64,000 nucleotides of DNA from Microbacterium sp. STN6 (GTDB taxonomy: Bacteria; Actinomycetota; Actinomycetes; Actinomycetales; Microbacteriaceae): NCBI RefSeq assembly GCF_026410545.1, contig NZ_JAPMIT010000004.1, positions 248,001 through 312,000 on the forward strand, written 5' to 3'. Position numbers and translations under genes: made by a program. The notes beneath the pieces are model-generated. The model had not been told where the DNA came from and did not search any database. It saw nothing but the letters and a program-made list of their open reading frames with translations. Below are positions 53,597 through 62,655 of this stretch, piece after piece. Position 1 is the stretch's first letter, and every line of letters begins with the position of its first letter.

Positions 53597-55185
53597 GCGC
53601 CCCCAGCCACGACCCCGCCCTCTATCGGGAACGCGATGTCGTTCCCATCACGCGCGCCCTCGTCTCGGTGAGCGACAAGTCCGGGCTCGTCGAGCTGGCT
53701 GCGGCCCTCGACGCGGCGGGCGTCGAGATCGTGTCGACCGGCTCGACCGCGTCGACCATTCGCAACGCGGGCTTCGATGTCACCGACGTGGCGGCACTCA
53801 CCGGCTCTCCCGAGATGCTCGACGGCCGCGTGAAGACGTTGCACCCGGTCGTGCACGCAGGCCTGCTCGCCGACCTGCGCCTCGCCTCGCACGAGCAGCA
53901 GCTTGCCGAGTTCGGCATCGCGCCGTTCCAGCTCGTCGTCGTCAACCTCTACCCGTTCGCCGAGACTGTCGCATCCGGTGCCGGCGAGAACGACACCGTC
54001 GAGCAGATCGACATCGGCGGGCCCGCCATGGTGCGCGCCTCGGCCAAGAACTACGCCAACGTCGCGGTCGTGGTCTCGCCGAGCGGGTACGGCGAGATCG
54101 CGTCTGCGCTGAAGGCCGGCGGCACCACGCTCGAGCAGCGCAAGGCGCTCGCGGTCGCGGCGTTCCGGCACACGGCCTCGTACGACGTGACGGTCGCCGG
54201 CTGGCTCGGCGAGGCAGTGGCCCCCGATGACGGCGGCACCGGGTTCCCCACCTGGTTCGCCGGCTACTGGAGCCGCGCCAGCATTCTGCGCTACGGCGAG
54301 AACGCCCACCAGCGTGGCGCGCTCTACCAGGACGGCGCCGGCCTGCCCGGCATCGCCCAGGCCGAGCAGCTGCACGGCAAGGCCATGTCGTACAACAACT
54401 ACGTCGACGCCGACGCCGCCCTGCGCGCCGCCTACGACTTCAGCGAGACGGCCGTCGCCGTGATCAAGCACGCCAACCCGTGCGGAATCGCGGTCGGCGA
54501 GACCATCGCCGACGCCCACCGCAAGGCGCACGCGTGCGACCCGGTCTCGGCGTACGGCGGCGTCATCGCCGCCAACCGCACCGTCACGCTTGAGATGGCC
54601 GAGACCGTCAAGGGCATCTTCACCGAGGTGCTCATCGCGCCCGACTTCGAGCCGGAGGCGCTCGAACTGCTGAAGACCAAGAAGAACCTGCGCATCCTGC
54701 GACTGCCGGAAGGTTACGGGCGCGCCCGCACCGAGCTCAAGCAGATCTCGGGCGGCCTTCTGGTGCAGACCCGCGACAACTTCGACACGTTCTCGTCAGA
54801 CGGCTGGCAGCTTGTCAGCGGCGACGAAGCGGATGCCGCCACGCGCGCAGACCTCGAGTTCGCATGGCGGGCCTGCCGTTCCGTGAAGTCCAACGCCATT
54901 CTGCTGGCGAGCGACGGTGCGTCGGTCGGCGTTGGCATGGGCCAGGTGAACCGGGTCGACTCGTGCACGCTGGCGGTGACGCGCGCGGGCGAGCGGGCGT
55001 CGGGGTCGGTTGCGGCATCCGATGCCTTCTTCCCCTTCGCCGACGGGCTCGAGGTGCTGACCGCTGCCGGGGTGCGCGCCATCGTGCAGCCGGGCGGGTC
55101 GATCCGCGACGAAGACGTGATCGCGGCGGCGAAAGAAGCCGGCGTCACCATGTACTTCACGGGCGAGCGCCACTTCTACCACTGA
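53593..55185 (+). CDS. purH: Bifunctional AICAR formyltransferase/IMP cyclohydrolase
   Basis: 530 residues, both domains present. The N-terminal IMP cyclohydrolase/MGS domain has '[19 protein letters not shown]' and 'VVVNLYPF'. AICAR transformylase motifs are '[14 protein letters not shown]' (Lys-His), '[13 protein letters not shown]', and the C-terminal '[14 protein letters not shown]'. It catalyses the last two steps to IMP, which guaB and guaA elsewhere in the window carry to GMP. 4-nt overlap with purN. Confidence 0.98.
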   Translation: MSAPSHDPALYRERDVVPITRALVSVSDKSGLVELAAALDAAGVEIVSTGSTASTIRNAGFDVTDVAALTGSPEMLDGRVKTLHPVVHAGLLADLRLASHEQQLAEFGIAPFQLVVVNLYPFAETVASGAGENDTVEQIDIGGPAMVRASAKNYANVAVVVSPSGYGEIASALKAGGTTLEQRKALAVAAFRHTASYDVTVAGWLGEAVAPDDGGTGFPTWFAGYWSRASILRYGENAHQRGALYQDGAGLPGIAQAEQLHGKAMSYNNYVDADAALRAAYDFSETAVAVIKHANPCGIAVGETIADAHRKAHACDPVSAYGGVIAANRTVTLEMAETVKGIFTEVLIAPDFEPEALELLKTKKNLRILRLPEGYGRARTELKQISGGLLVQTRDNFDTFSSDGWQLVSGDEADAATRADLEFAWRACRSVKSNAILLASDGASVGVGMGQVNRVDSCTLAVTRAGERASGSVAASDAFFPFADGLEVLTAAGVRAIVQPGGSIRDEDVIAAAKEAGVTMYFTGERHFYH

Positions 55186-55200
55186 TTCGGCGAGGCGCGA

Positions 55201-55680
55201 CTACTCGACCCGCGGCGTCTCGTGCGAGTCGAGCAGCGCCGTCGTGCGGAACGGGATGAGGTCGCGCATCACGAGCGAGGTCGAGGTGCGACGGATGCCG
55301 GGGCACGCCAGGATCTCCTGGCTCACCCGGTACATGTCGTCGGGGTCGCGGGCGACGACCTGAAGGAACAGGTCGCTCTGCCCTGAGATCGCGGCGCACT
55401 CGAGCACCTCGGGAATGAGGGCGAGCGCACGCATGGCACCCGTGAACTCCATCTGATCGAGCTCGGCCGTGATGATGGCGCGCAGCGGGCGGCCGAGCAG
55501 CTCGGGCGGCACGCGCACGCTGTTGGGCAGAAGCACGCCGGCGGCTGCGAGCTTCTCGAGCCGGGCCTGCACGGTTCCCCGGGCGAGGCCCAGATGCTGC
55601 GCGAGCAGCACGACCGGGATGCGCGGGTCGTCCTCGAGGGCCAGCAGAATGCGTCGATCGGTTCCATCAAGCGTCGGCAT
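55201..55680 (-). CDS. Lrp/AsnC-family transcriptional regulator
   Basis: 159 residues from the ATG at 55680. N-terminal HTH 'DGTDRRILLALEDDPRIPVVLLAQHLGLARGTVQARLEKLAAAGVL' and a C-terminal RAM (AsnC ligand) domain from about 70. Lrp/AsnC proteins respond to amino acids. It converges on purH and diverges from the DDAH-like gene; AsnC and DDAH genes are also neighbours in other actinobacteria, so the two are probably functionally linked. Confidence 0.92.
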   Translation of the reverse strand: MPTLDGTDRRILLALEDDPRIPVVLLAQHLGLARGTVQARLEKLAAAGVLLPNSVRVPPELLGRPLRAIITAELDQMEFTGAMRALALIPEVLECAAISGQSDLFLQVVARDPDDMYRVSQEILACPGIRRTSTSLVMRDLIPFRTTALLDSHETPRVE

Positions 55681-55882
55681 GGTACCCCGTCCAATGCGTT
55701 CGAGACGCGGCGCACAGCAGCGCCGTTGACTCTCGAGCCTATTGCGGTGCGGGCGGTTCGGCTCGGCGGCGCGGAGGGTTCGGCTCGGCGGTGCGGGCGG
55801 TTCGGCTTGGCGGTGCTCTCGGCGTCGTGCACCGGCATCCGCTCGCCGTTGTCGGCTCGGCCCGCTCATAGGCGGCGTCCGG

Positions 55883-55888
55883 TAATGT
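55883..55888 (+). promoter_or_regulatory. -10 box, leaderless promoter for the DDAH-like gene
   Basis: TAATGT ends 6 nt before the GTG at 55895. Confidence 0.5.
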
Positions 55889-55894
55889 CGCAGC

Positions 55895-57139
55895 GTGACC
55901 GAAACCGCCATGCCCTCGCCCGCGTTCCGCTCCCAGGCCGAGGCGCCCGGCCTCGCACGCCACCTCATCGCCTCCGTCGCGACGGCCGTGGTGGTCGCGT
56001 TCGCAGCGTACGCCGTGACCGTGCTCATGCTCTTCGCCGCGAATGGGGCATCGGTGCAGGCGCTCGCGAGCCTCAGCGACTACTTCGCGCTCGCCACCGT
56101 CATTGCCGCCGTGCTGCTTCTCATTGCGGCGGTGATCCGCTCGTTCACGCGCTGGTACTTCGCCCTGATCGCGGGCGTGGCCAGCGGCGTGCTCGGTGCA
56201 GTGATCGGCACGGTGCTCATGGTCTCGGGCTCCGGCGGCACCGTCACCGGCGACCTGCTGTGGCAGATCGTGCAGACACTCGTCGGCATCAACCTCATCT
56301 TCTGGGTCACGACCACCGTCGCCGCGACGCTTCTCGGCCCGCTCGTGTACCGCGCCGTCACGTCGGGTGGGCGTGCCGCGGTGCAGCGCGTGGCGTATGT
56401 GCGCCTGCCTGCCGGCAACCTGGCCTCGAACGAGGCGGCCGGCGCCGCCATCGAACAGGACGCCGCTGACCAGCAGTGGGATTCCTACGTCGCCGCGTTC
56501 ACGGCCGCCGGCTGGTCGGTTCTCGAGGTCGAGGCAGCCGACGACGAGGCCCACGCCATGTTCGTGGGTGATTTGGCCGTCGTGCTCGGCGACGTCGCCG
56601 TCATGACCAACCCCGGCACGGATGCGCGCAGCCGCGAGCGCGCCGCGATCGAGCTGCGTCTGCGTGAAAACGGTCTCGCCATCGAACGCATCGAGGCGCC
56701 CGCGACGCTCGACGGCCGCGACGTTCTGGTCGCCGGAAGTCTCGTCTACGTCGGCGTCGGTGCGGGCACGAACGCGCAGGGCGTCGCCGCATTGCGCGCC
56801 ATCGCGGCGCCCCTGGGGCTGAGTGTGGTGGCGGTTCCGCTCTCCGGCACCGCACAGCTGACGGATGCCGTCGCCGCCCTGCCGGACGGCACGGTCATCG
56901 GCTCGCCCTCGCTCGTCGGCGCCCCCTCGGTCTTCGCCCGCTTCCTGCCGCTGCCCGCAGAGGTTACGGAAGCGCCGCGCCTGATCGCCCTCGACGAGGC
57001 GACGGTGCTTGTCTCGGCCGCGTCGCCCGCCACGTCAGCGCTCGCCGCAGAGCTCGGATACACGGTCGTCACGGTCGACGTGAGCGAGCTCGAGAAGCTC
57101 GGCGCGAGCGTCGACGCCCTCTCGGTGCGCCTGGGCTGA
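55895..57139 (+). CDS. Membrane-anchored DDAH-like protein lacking catalytic residues
   Basis: 414 residues. Residues 22-155 hold four membrane helices. Residues 160-414 follow the fold order of dimethylarginine dimethylaminohydrolase: 'MFVGDLAVVLGDVAVMTNPG', 'IERIEAPATLDGRDVLVAG', 'VGVGAGTNAQG', and 'LGYTVVTVDVSELEKLGASVDALSVRL'. Against active DDAH, the catalytic Cys is Ala408, the catalytic His is Gln321, the substrate Arg of SARTN is Gly291, and the Glu of FVED is Gly225; Asp226 remains. It is therefore probably a non-catalytic sensor or scaffold. Divergent from an Lrp/AsnC gene. Confidence 0.75.
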   Translation: MTETAMPSPAFRSQAEAPGLARHLIASVATAVVVAFAAYAVTVLMLFAANGASVQALASLSDYFALATVIAAVLLLIAAVIRSFTRWYFALIAGVASGVLGAVIGTVLMVSGSGGTVTGDLLWQIVQTLVGINLIFWVTTTVAATLLGPLVYRAVTSGGRAAVQRVAYVRLPAGNLASNEAAGAAIEQDAADQQWDSYVAAFTAAGWSVLEVEAADDEAHAMFVGDLAVVLGDVAVMTNPGTDARSRERAAIELRLRENGLAIERIEAPATLDGRDVLVAGSLVYVGVGAGTNAQGVAALRAIAAPLGLSVVAVPLSGTAQLTDAVAALPDGTVIGSPSLVGAPSVFARFLPLPAEVTEAPRLIALDEATVLVSAASPATSALAAELGYTVVTVDVSELEKLGASVDALSVRLG

Positions 57140-57187
57140 GATCCTTCTCGGGCGAGCACGTTGCCCATCATTTCGTCTGCTCACTTC

Positions 57188-57215
57188 TTGCGCACGAAAC
57201 ATTCTCAGGTATAGC
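57188..57215 (+). promoter_or_regulatory. Probable promoter of the ABC exporter leader
   Basis: TTGCGC (57188-57193), 16 bp, TATAGC (57210-57215). Transcription would start near 57222, giving a leader of about 340 nt before the exporter genes. Confidence 0.45.
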
Positions 57216-57236
57216 CTGTAGGGCTGCCGTGAGTGA

Positions 57237-57253
57237 GACGCCCCGAGGGCGTC
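57237..57253 (+). other. Hairpin in the exporter leader
   Basis: GACGCCC-CGA-GGGCGTC, perfect 7-bp stem with a triloop, upstream of the leader ORF. Confidence 0.65.
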
Positions 57254-57316
57254 GCCGCGGCCGCCGCGCGACGGAGGTGCCGCGCTGTGGGGATGAGCGA
57301 AACCGGGAGATGCGCC

Positions 57317-57403
57317 ATGTATAAGACAGAGAAGTTCCAGACCGCGGTGTCTGCGGTTCGGGGCGCTGTCTACGGCGGCCCGACCATCGTCCCGGCCGGC
57401 TGA
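57317..57403 (+). CDS. 28-codon leader ORF before the ABC exporter genes
   Basis: ATG at 57317, TGA at 57401-57403. GGGAGA (57305-57310) lies 6 nt upstream, an ideal ribosome site. The peptide begins MYKTEKFQTAVSAVRG and ends AVYGGPTIVPAG. Position in the long leader of a multidrug-type exporter fits an attenuation peptide; a small secreted peptide exported by the adjacent transporter is the alternative. No family recognised. A perfect stem CGGCGCG-A-CGCGCCG (about 57423-57437) lies 20 nt after its stop. Confidence 0.55.
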   Translation: MYKTEKFQTAVSAVRGAVYGGPTIVPAG

Positions 57404-57564
57404 CCGCACCGGCCCACCCAGGCGGCGCGACGCGCCGTAACCGACTGTCGGCTCGCGCGCGACGCGCATCCGACCTCTCGAATACCGCTCTGATCGGCAC
57501 CCTTGAGTGACCGCAGGCGGCAATCTCTTCTTCATCTTCATCATCGACAGAACACGGTTCACCT

Positions 57565-59403
57565 ATGTCTGCCTCCGCGCACCAGCAACGCCAACCGTCT
57601 CCCACCCAGCGGCCGGGCACCATGCGCACGCTCGCCCGCATCTTCCCGTATGCCCGTCAGGCCATCTCGCGCTTTGTGCTCGGCATGATCGCCGCGCTGC
57701 TCGCGAGCCTGGTCGCGCTCGCGATCCCGCAGGTGCTCGGTTGGCTCGTCGACGGGCCGCTGGCGACGGGCGACTCGGCCCAGGTGTGGCCGGCCGTCGC
57801 CATCGTGATCGGCCTCGGCGCCGCAGAGGCGGTGTTCATCGCCCTTCGCCGATGGTTCGTGCTCACGCCCGGCACGCATATCGAGGCGAACATGCGCAAC
57901 GCGCTCTACGCCCGGCTGCAGGACCTGCCGGTGAACTTCCACGACCGCTGGCCGAGCGGCCAGCTGCTCTCGCGCGCCGTGAGCGACCTGAACCTCATTC
58001 GCCGCTGGCTGTCGTTCGGCATGGTGCTGTTCGCCGTCAACGTGGTCACGATCGTCATCGGCTTCGCCGTGCTGGTCTCGTGGAACTGGGTGCTCGGCGT
58101 CATCTTTCTCGTCTGCTCGGTGCCGCTGTGGATCTTCGGCTTCGTCTTCGAGGGCAAGTACTCGACCATCGCCCGACGCAGCCAGGACCAGGCGGGTGAT
58201 CTGGCGACATCGGTCGAAGAGTCGGTGCACGGCATCCGCGTTCTCAAGGCCTTCGGCCGCGGCAAGTACGCGCTGAAGAACTTCGCGTCGCAGGCGGAGC
58301 AGCTGCGCGGCACCGAGATCGAGAAGGCGAAGGCCATCGCGAACCTGTGGCTGTGGCTGCTGCTGATCCCCGACGTGGCGTTCGGCATCTGCCTCTTCGT
58401 GGGCGTGTGGTTCGTGGCGCAGGGCGAGCTGACCACGGGCGACCTCGTGGCGTTCTTCGCGACCGCCACGGTGCTGCGCTGGCCGGTCGAGTCGATCGGC
58501 TTCCTGCTCTCGATGACTTTCGACACCCGAACCGCCGCCGACCGCTTCTTCGAGGTCATGGACGAGGTCAACACCATCGTCGACCCCGAGCAGCCGAAGC
58601 ACATCGAGAACCCGCGCGGCGAGCTCGTCTTCGACGACGTGCATTTCAGGTACAAGGATTCGCCCGAGCGCTTCGGCGACCTGCTGAACGGCGTGAACCT
58701 CAGGGTCGAGCCCGGCGAGACGATGGCGCTCGTGGGCCTCACCGGCTGCGGCAAGACCACGCTGACGGCGCTCACGACGCGCCTGTACGACGTGACGGGC
58801 GGCTCGGTGCGGCTCGACGGCGTCGACGTGCGCGACCTGCCCCGGCAGGAACTGCGGGCGGGCATCGCCATGGCGTTCGAGGATGCGACCCTGTTCTCGG
58901 CCTCGGTGCGCGAGAACGTTCTGCTGGGCCGCGACCGCCTCGACCTCTCATCGCCAGAAGCGGATGCGCTGCTCACCGAGGCGCTCGAGATCGCCCAGGC
59001 GGGCTTCGTCTACGACCTGCCCGACGGCGTCGACACGAAGGTCGGCGAGGAGGGCCTCAGCCTCTCGGGCGGGCAACGGCAGCGCCTGGCGCTCGCTCGT
59101 GCGGTGGCCGCGAATCCGACCGTTCTCGTTCTCGACGACCCCCTGTCGGCGCTCGACGTCGACACGGAGGCCCTCGTCGAGGCGGCCCTGCGCCGCGTGC
59201 TCGCGTCGACCACCGCGCTGATCGTGGCGCACCGGCCGTCGACCGTCATGCTCGCCGACCGCGTGGCCCTGATGGAGAACGGCCGCATCACGGCGGTGGG
59301 CCCGCACAGCGAGCTGCTTGCCACGAGTGAGCACTATCGATTCGTCATCTCCAGCCTGGAGGACGAACAGGACCAGCAGATCATGCAGGAGGTGAACCTG
59401 TGA
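57565..59403 (+). CDS. Heterodimeric ABC exporter, subunit with degenerate Walker B
   Basis: 612 residues: six membrane helices (about 30-330), then a nucleotide-binding domain. Walker A 'GLTGCGKTT', signature '[16 protein letters not shown]' intact, Walker B '[12 protein letters not shown]' with Asp replacing the catalytic Glu, H-loop '[10 protein letters not shown]'. It resembles one half of BmrCD/TM287-288-type multidrug exporters. The partner gene overlaps by 4 nt. A long structured leader with a small ORF precedes it, suggesting attenuation control. Confidence 0.93.
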   Translation: MSASAHQQRQPSPTQRPGTMRTLARIFPYARQAISRFVLGMIAALLASLVALAIPQVLGWLVDGPLATGDSAQVWPAVAIVIGLGAAEAVFIALRRWFVLTPGTHIEANMRNALYARLQDLPVNFHDRWPSGQLLSRAVSDLNLIRRWLSFGMVLFAVNVVTIVIGFAVLVSWNWVLGVIFLVCSVPLWIFGFVFEGKYSTIARRSQDQAGDLATSVEESVHGIRVLKAFGRGKYALKNFASQAEQLRGTEIEKAKAIANLWLWLLLIPDVAFGICLFVGVWFVAQGELTTGDLVAFFATATVLRWPVESIGFLLSMTFDTRTAADRFFEVMDEVNTIVDPEQPKHIENPRGELVFDDVHFRYKDSPERFGDLLNGVNLRVEPGETMALVGLTGCGKTTLTALTTRLYDVTGGSVRLDGVDVRDLPRQELRAGIAMAFEDATLFSASVRENVLLGRDRLDLSSPEADALLTEALEIAQAGFVYDLPDGVDTKVGEEGLSLSGGQRQRLALARAVAANPTVLVLDDPLSALDVDTEALVEAALRRVLASTTALIVAHRPSTVMLADRVALMENGRITAVGPHSELLATSEHYRFVISSLEDEQDQQIMQEVNL

Positions 59404-61214
59404 GCACCGCAACCGTACTCGGCGTCGAGGGTGAGGAACGCGACGACTTCACGAAGCAGGAGTCGCGGCAGATCCGCCAGCGCTCCCTGAGACTGCTCGG
59501 CTCGCTGCTGCACCCGCTTCGGCTGCGGGTCGTGCTCAGCATGCTTGTTGTCGTGGTGAGCACGGCCTCGCAGGTGGTCGGGCCGATGCTCATCGCATTC
59601 GGCATCGATAAAGGCCTGCCCGCCCTTCTCAAGCAGGACTGGATGCCGCTGGCCTTCGCCGGCGTCGCGTACCTGGCGGCGGGCATCGCCGGGGCCGCGC
59701 TCATCGCGTGGTACCAGGTGCTCTCGGCCCGCATCAGCCAGGCGATCCTCATCGACCTGCGCAAGCGCGTGTTCCTGCAGACCCAGCGGCTGAGCCTCGA
59801 GTTCCATGAGTCGTACACGTCGGGCCGCATCATCTCGCGGCAGACGAGCGACCTGGATTCCATCCGCGACCTTCTCGACTCCGGCATCAACCAGCTGGTG
59901 CAGGGGTTCCTGTACATGCTGTTCCTCGCCATCGCGCTCTTCACGCTCGACTGGGTGAGCGGCGTCGTGCTGCTGTGCTCGCTCGTGCCGCTGGCGCTGC
60001 TCACGCGCTGGTTCCAGAAGCGGTCGCAGAGCCTGTTCCGCGTCTCGCGCGTGGCAAGCGCGAAGGTGATCGTGCAGTTCGTCGAGACCATGACGGGCAT
60101 CCGCGCGGTTAAGGCGTTCCGCAAGGAGAAGCGCAACGAGAAGGAGTTCGGCGACCTCGTCGAGGACTACCGCGACGTGAACAACCGCACGATCCAGCTG
60201 TTCGGCATCTTCGATCCGGGCCTCGTCATGATCGGCAACGTCACGGTGGGCATCGTGCTGCTCATCGGCGGCTTCCGGGTGGCCGACGGGCAGTTGGCCG
60301 TCGGCGCCCTGCTCGCCGCCCTGCTGTACACGCGCCGCTTCTTCGACCCGATGGAGGAGATGGCGATGTTCTACAACTCCTACCAGTCGGCGGCGGCGGC
60401 CCTGGAGAAGATCTCGGGGGTGCTCGAAGAGGCGCCGAGTGTGCCGGACCCCGCGCATCCGGTCGATCTGTGGGAAGCCCACGGGCACGTGCGCTTCGAC
60501 GACGTGCGGTTCGCGTACAAGAAGGATCGCGAGATTCTGCCGGACTTCACGCTCGACATTCCCGCGGGCCAGACCATCGCGCTCGTTGGCTCGACGGGGG
60601 CAGGCAAGTCGACGCTGGCCAAGCTGATCTCGCGGTTCTACGACCCGTCGAGCGGCAGCGTGACGCTCGACGGCGTGGACCTGCGGCAGCTGCACCCCAA
60701 AGACCTGCGGCGCGCGATCGTGATGGTCACGCAGGAGGCGTACCTGTTCAGCGGGTCGGTGGCAGACAACATTGCCATCGGCAAACCGGATGCGACGCTT
60801 GATGAGATCCAGGCCGCCGCGCGCGCTGTCGGCGCCGACCAGTTCATTCAGGGCCTGCCGAATGGCTACGACACCGACGTGAACAAGCGCGGCGGGCGGG
60901 TCTCGGCGGGGCAGCGGCAGTTGATCTCGTTCGCGCGGGCGTTCCTGGCGAACCCGGCCGTGCTCATTCTGGACGAGGCGACGAGCTCGCTCGACATCCC
61001 GAGCGAGCGGCTCGTGCAGCAGGCGCTCGAGACGCTGCTCGCCGACCGCACCGCGGTGATCATCGCGCACCGGCTGTCGACGGTGGCGATCGCGCACCGC
61101 GTGCTCGTGATGGAGCACGGGCGCATCGTGGAGGACGGCACGCCGGAGGAACTCATCGCGGGCACGGGGCGGTTCGCACAGCTGCACGCCGCCTGGCGCG
61201 ACTCGCTCGTGTAG
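59400..61214 (+). CDS. Heterodimeric ABC exporter, subunit with catalytic Walker B
   Basis: 604 residues, same architecture as its partner. Walker A 'GSTGAGKST', Walker B '[12 protein letters not shown]' with the catalytic Glu, H-loop 'IIAHRLSTV', but the signature reads 'VSAGQRQ' instead of LSGGQ. Combined with the partner, one ATP site is fully consensus (this Walker B plus the partner's LSGGQ) and the other degenerate. GTGA overlap with the upstream gene ensures coupled synthesis. Substrate unknown. Confidence 0.93.
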   Translation: MSTATVLGVEGEERDDFTKQESRQIRQRSLRLLGSLLHPLRLRVVLSMLVVVVSTASQVVGPMLIAFGIDKGLPALLKQDWMPLAFAGVAYLAAGIAGAALIAWYQVLSARISQAILIDLRKRVFLQTQRLSLEFHESYTSGRIISRQTSDLDSIRDLLDSGINQLVQGFLYMLFLAIALFTLDWVSGVVLLCSLVPLALLTRWFQKRSQSLFRVSRVASAKVIVQFVETMTGIRAVKAFRKEKRNEKEFGDLVEDYRDVNNRTIQLFGIFDPGLVMIGNVTVGIVLLIGGFRVADGQLAVGALLAALLYTRRFFDPMEEMAMFYNSYQSAAAALEKISGVLEEAPSVPDPAHPVDLWEAHGHVRFDDVRFAYKKDREILPDFTLDIPAGQTIALVGSTGAGKSTLAKLISRFYDPSSGSVTLDGVDLRQLHPKDLRRAIVMVTQEAYLFSGSVADNIAIGKPDATLDEIQAAARAVGADQFIQGLPNGYDTDVNKRGGRVSAGQRQLISFARAFLANPAVLILDEATSSLDIPSERLVQQALETLLADRTAVIIAHRLSTVAIAHRVLVMEHGRIVEDGTPEELIAGTGRFAQLHAAWRDSLV

Positions 61215-61216
61215 CC

Positions 61217-61343
61217 GGGTTGAGGAGGCGCTACGCGCCGAGAGCGCGGGGCGAGGAGGCGCTACGCGCCGAGAGCGCGGGTCGAGGAGGCGCTACGCGC
61301 CGAGAGCGCGGGTTGAGGAGGCGCTACGCGCCGTCTCGAAACC
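61217..61343 (+). repeat. 31-bp tandem array ending in a complete R1 copy
   Basis: Units 61217-61247, 61248-61278 and 61279-61309 each start GGGTTGAGGAGGCGC (or one-base variants) and end CGAGAGCGC. The fourth, at 61310, continues into GTCTCGAAACC at 61343. Confidence 0.92.
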
Positions 61344-61370
61344 CTCTATCCGAGCAAGCGTGCGTTAATT

Positions 61371-61437
61371 CAGGAGGAATCACGCGACGCGCCCGCCGAG
61401 CGGCGGGCGCGAGCGGCGCGTCGCGTGATTCCTCCTG
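61371..61437. repeat. Perfect 23-bp inverted repeat
   Basis: Arms 61371-61393 and 61415-61437 (ends CAGGAGGAATCACG / CGTGATTCCTCCTG) with no mismatch around a 21-nt GC-rich loop. Possible terminator or cruciform. Confidence 0.9.
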
Positions 61438-61454
61438 TTGACGTGCAGGGGGAG

Positions 61455-61487
61455 GGTTTCGAGACGCGCCTTTGGCGCTCCTCAACC
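61455..61487 (-). repeat. R1 dispersed repeat, inverted copy
   Basis: GGTTTCGAGACGCGCC, TTT, GGCGCTCCTCAACC: reverse complement is a near-consensus R1. Confidence 0.9.
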
Positions 61488-61565
61488 CGCTTCCTCAGCC
61501 CGCTTCCTCAATCCGCTTCCTCAGCCCGCTTCCTCAATCCGCTTCCTCGGCCCGCTTCCTCAATC
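61488..61565 (-). repeat. 13-bp tandem array leaving an R1 copy
   Basis: Six units CGCTTCCTCAGCC / CGCTTCCTCAATC at a 13-bp period, degenerate copies continuing to about 61645. The array continues directly from the R1 end CTCCTCAACC. Confidence 0.9.
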
Positions 61566-61634
61566 CGCTCGACAACCTACTTGTCAACCCGCTTCCTCAC
61601 CCGTTCCCTCGACCTGCTCCCTCAACCGGCGCCC

Positions 61635-62549
61635 TCAACCCTCGACGGGGGCGTCGGCGCGCAGCGCGGCGATGATCGTCTCGTGGAACCAGCGGATCGC
61701 CGGGGACTCGCGGTCGCGCACCTGCCAGTACAGCTTCACCGGGAACGACGGCACCTCGAACGGCAGCTCCGCCGCGGCCAGCGGCCAGCGCTCGATCACC
61801 GAGTCGGCGACGCCGCGCGGCACGATGGCCACGAGTCCGCACCGCTCGATGAGGTGCGGCAGCACCGAGAAGTGGTGCAGCACCACGGTCGAGCGCCGCA
61901 CGAGCCCCAGCTGTTCGATCGCGTTCTCAGCCAGCCAGTGGCCCGAGCCCTGCGTGACGACGGCGTGCCGGGCAGCCAGGAACTGCTCCATGCTCATCGC
62001 CCGCCCATCCGCCAGAGGGAAGTCGTCGCGCACCAGCACGCAGTAGCTCTCGTGCATGAGCACCGTGTCGCTCTTCAGGTCGCCGGCGAGCTGCGTGCTC
62101 GCGATCGCCGCATCCACGCGGCCAACGGCCAGCCATTCCGGCACGAGATCGATCTGCATGGGCACGACTTCGAGCTCGACGTGCGGCGCTTGCGCCGCCA
62201 TCCGCTCGAGAATCGGTGGAAGCAGGATCATCTCGCCCACGTCGGTCAGGCAGATGCGGAACCGCCGGCGTGAGGTTGCGGGGTCGAAGGCTGCGGTGCT
62301 GTCGAGCGTGGTGTCAATGCGCACGAGCGACTGCTTGAAGACGCCGTAGAGCTCGTCCGCGAGAACCGTCGGCTGCATGCCGTGCTTGCGGCGAATGAAC
62401 AGGGGGTCGTCGAAGCGGCTGCGCAGCCGGGCGAGGCCGTAGCTCACCGACGGCTGGGTCACCGTGAGCGCGTCTGCGGCCTGCGTGAGGCTGCCCGTCT
62501 CGTGGATCGCTACGAAGGTGCGAAGGAGGTTGAGGTCCATTCCCGTCAT
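61635..62549 (-). CDS. LysR-family transcriptional regulator
   Basis: 304 residues from the ATG at 62549. N-terminal HTH 'MDLNLLRTFVAIHETGSLTQAADALTVTQPSVSYGLARLRSRFDDPLFIR' and a LysR substrate-binding domain from about 95. It diverges from a benzoylformate decarboxylase gene, which it probably controls in response to an aromatic 2-oxo or 2-hydroxy acid. TATGAT lies 6 nt before the ATG, and a T-N11-A palindrome overlaps it. Confidence 0.92.
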   Translation of the reverse strand: MTGMDLNLLRTFVAIHETGSLTQAADALTVTQPSVSYGLARLRSRFDDPLFIRRKHGMQPTVLADELYGVFKQSLVRIDTTLDSTAAFDPATSRRRFRICLTDVGEMILLPPILERMAAQAPHVELEVVPMQIDLVPEWLAVGRVDAAIASTQLAGDLKSDTVLMHESYCVLVRDDFPLADGRAMSMEQFLAARHAVVTQGSGHWLAENAIEQLGLVRRSTVVLHHFSVLPHLIERCGLVAIVPRGVADSVIERWPLAAAELPFEVPSFPVKLYWQVRDRESPAIRWFHETIIAALRADAPVEG

Positions 62550-62555
62550 GCCGCA

Positions 62556-62561
62556 ATCATA
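62556..62561 (-). promoter_or_regulatory. -10 box, leaderless promoter for the LysR gene
   Basis: Minus strand TATGAT, then TGCGGC, then ATG: 6-nt gap. Confidence 0.6.
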
Positions 62562-62573
62562 GAGAACATCTAT
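62559..62573. promoter_or_regulatory. LysR-type operator
   Basis: ATAGA-N5-TCTAT, a T-N11-A type palindrome typical of LysR binding, overlapping the regulator's own -10 box. Confidence 0.6.
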
Positions 62574-62655
62574 ACAGCAGGGGCGAAAGATTGATTTGAA
62601 TGTTTTTACTTGTCTTCCTAAGCTGGCCGCACAGCAACGAGGCAAAGGACGATGG

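Larger units (their letters stand above)
61215..61634. other. 420-bp repeat-composed intergenic region, no gene
   Basis: Holds a 31-bp array ending in R1, a perfect 23-bp inverted repeat, an inverted R1 and a 13-bp array. It separates the exporter operon from the convergent LysR gene. No coding signal was seen. Confidence 0.85.
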
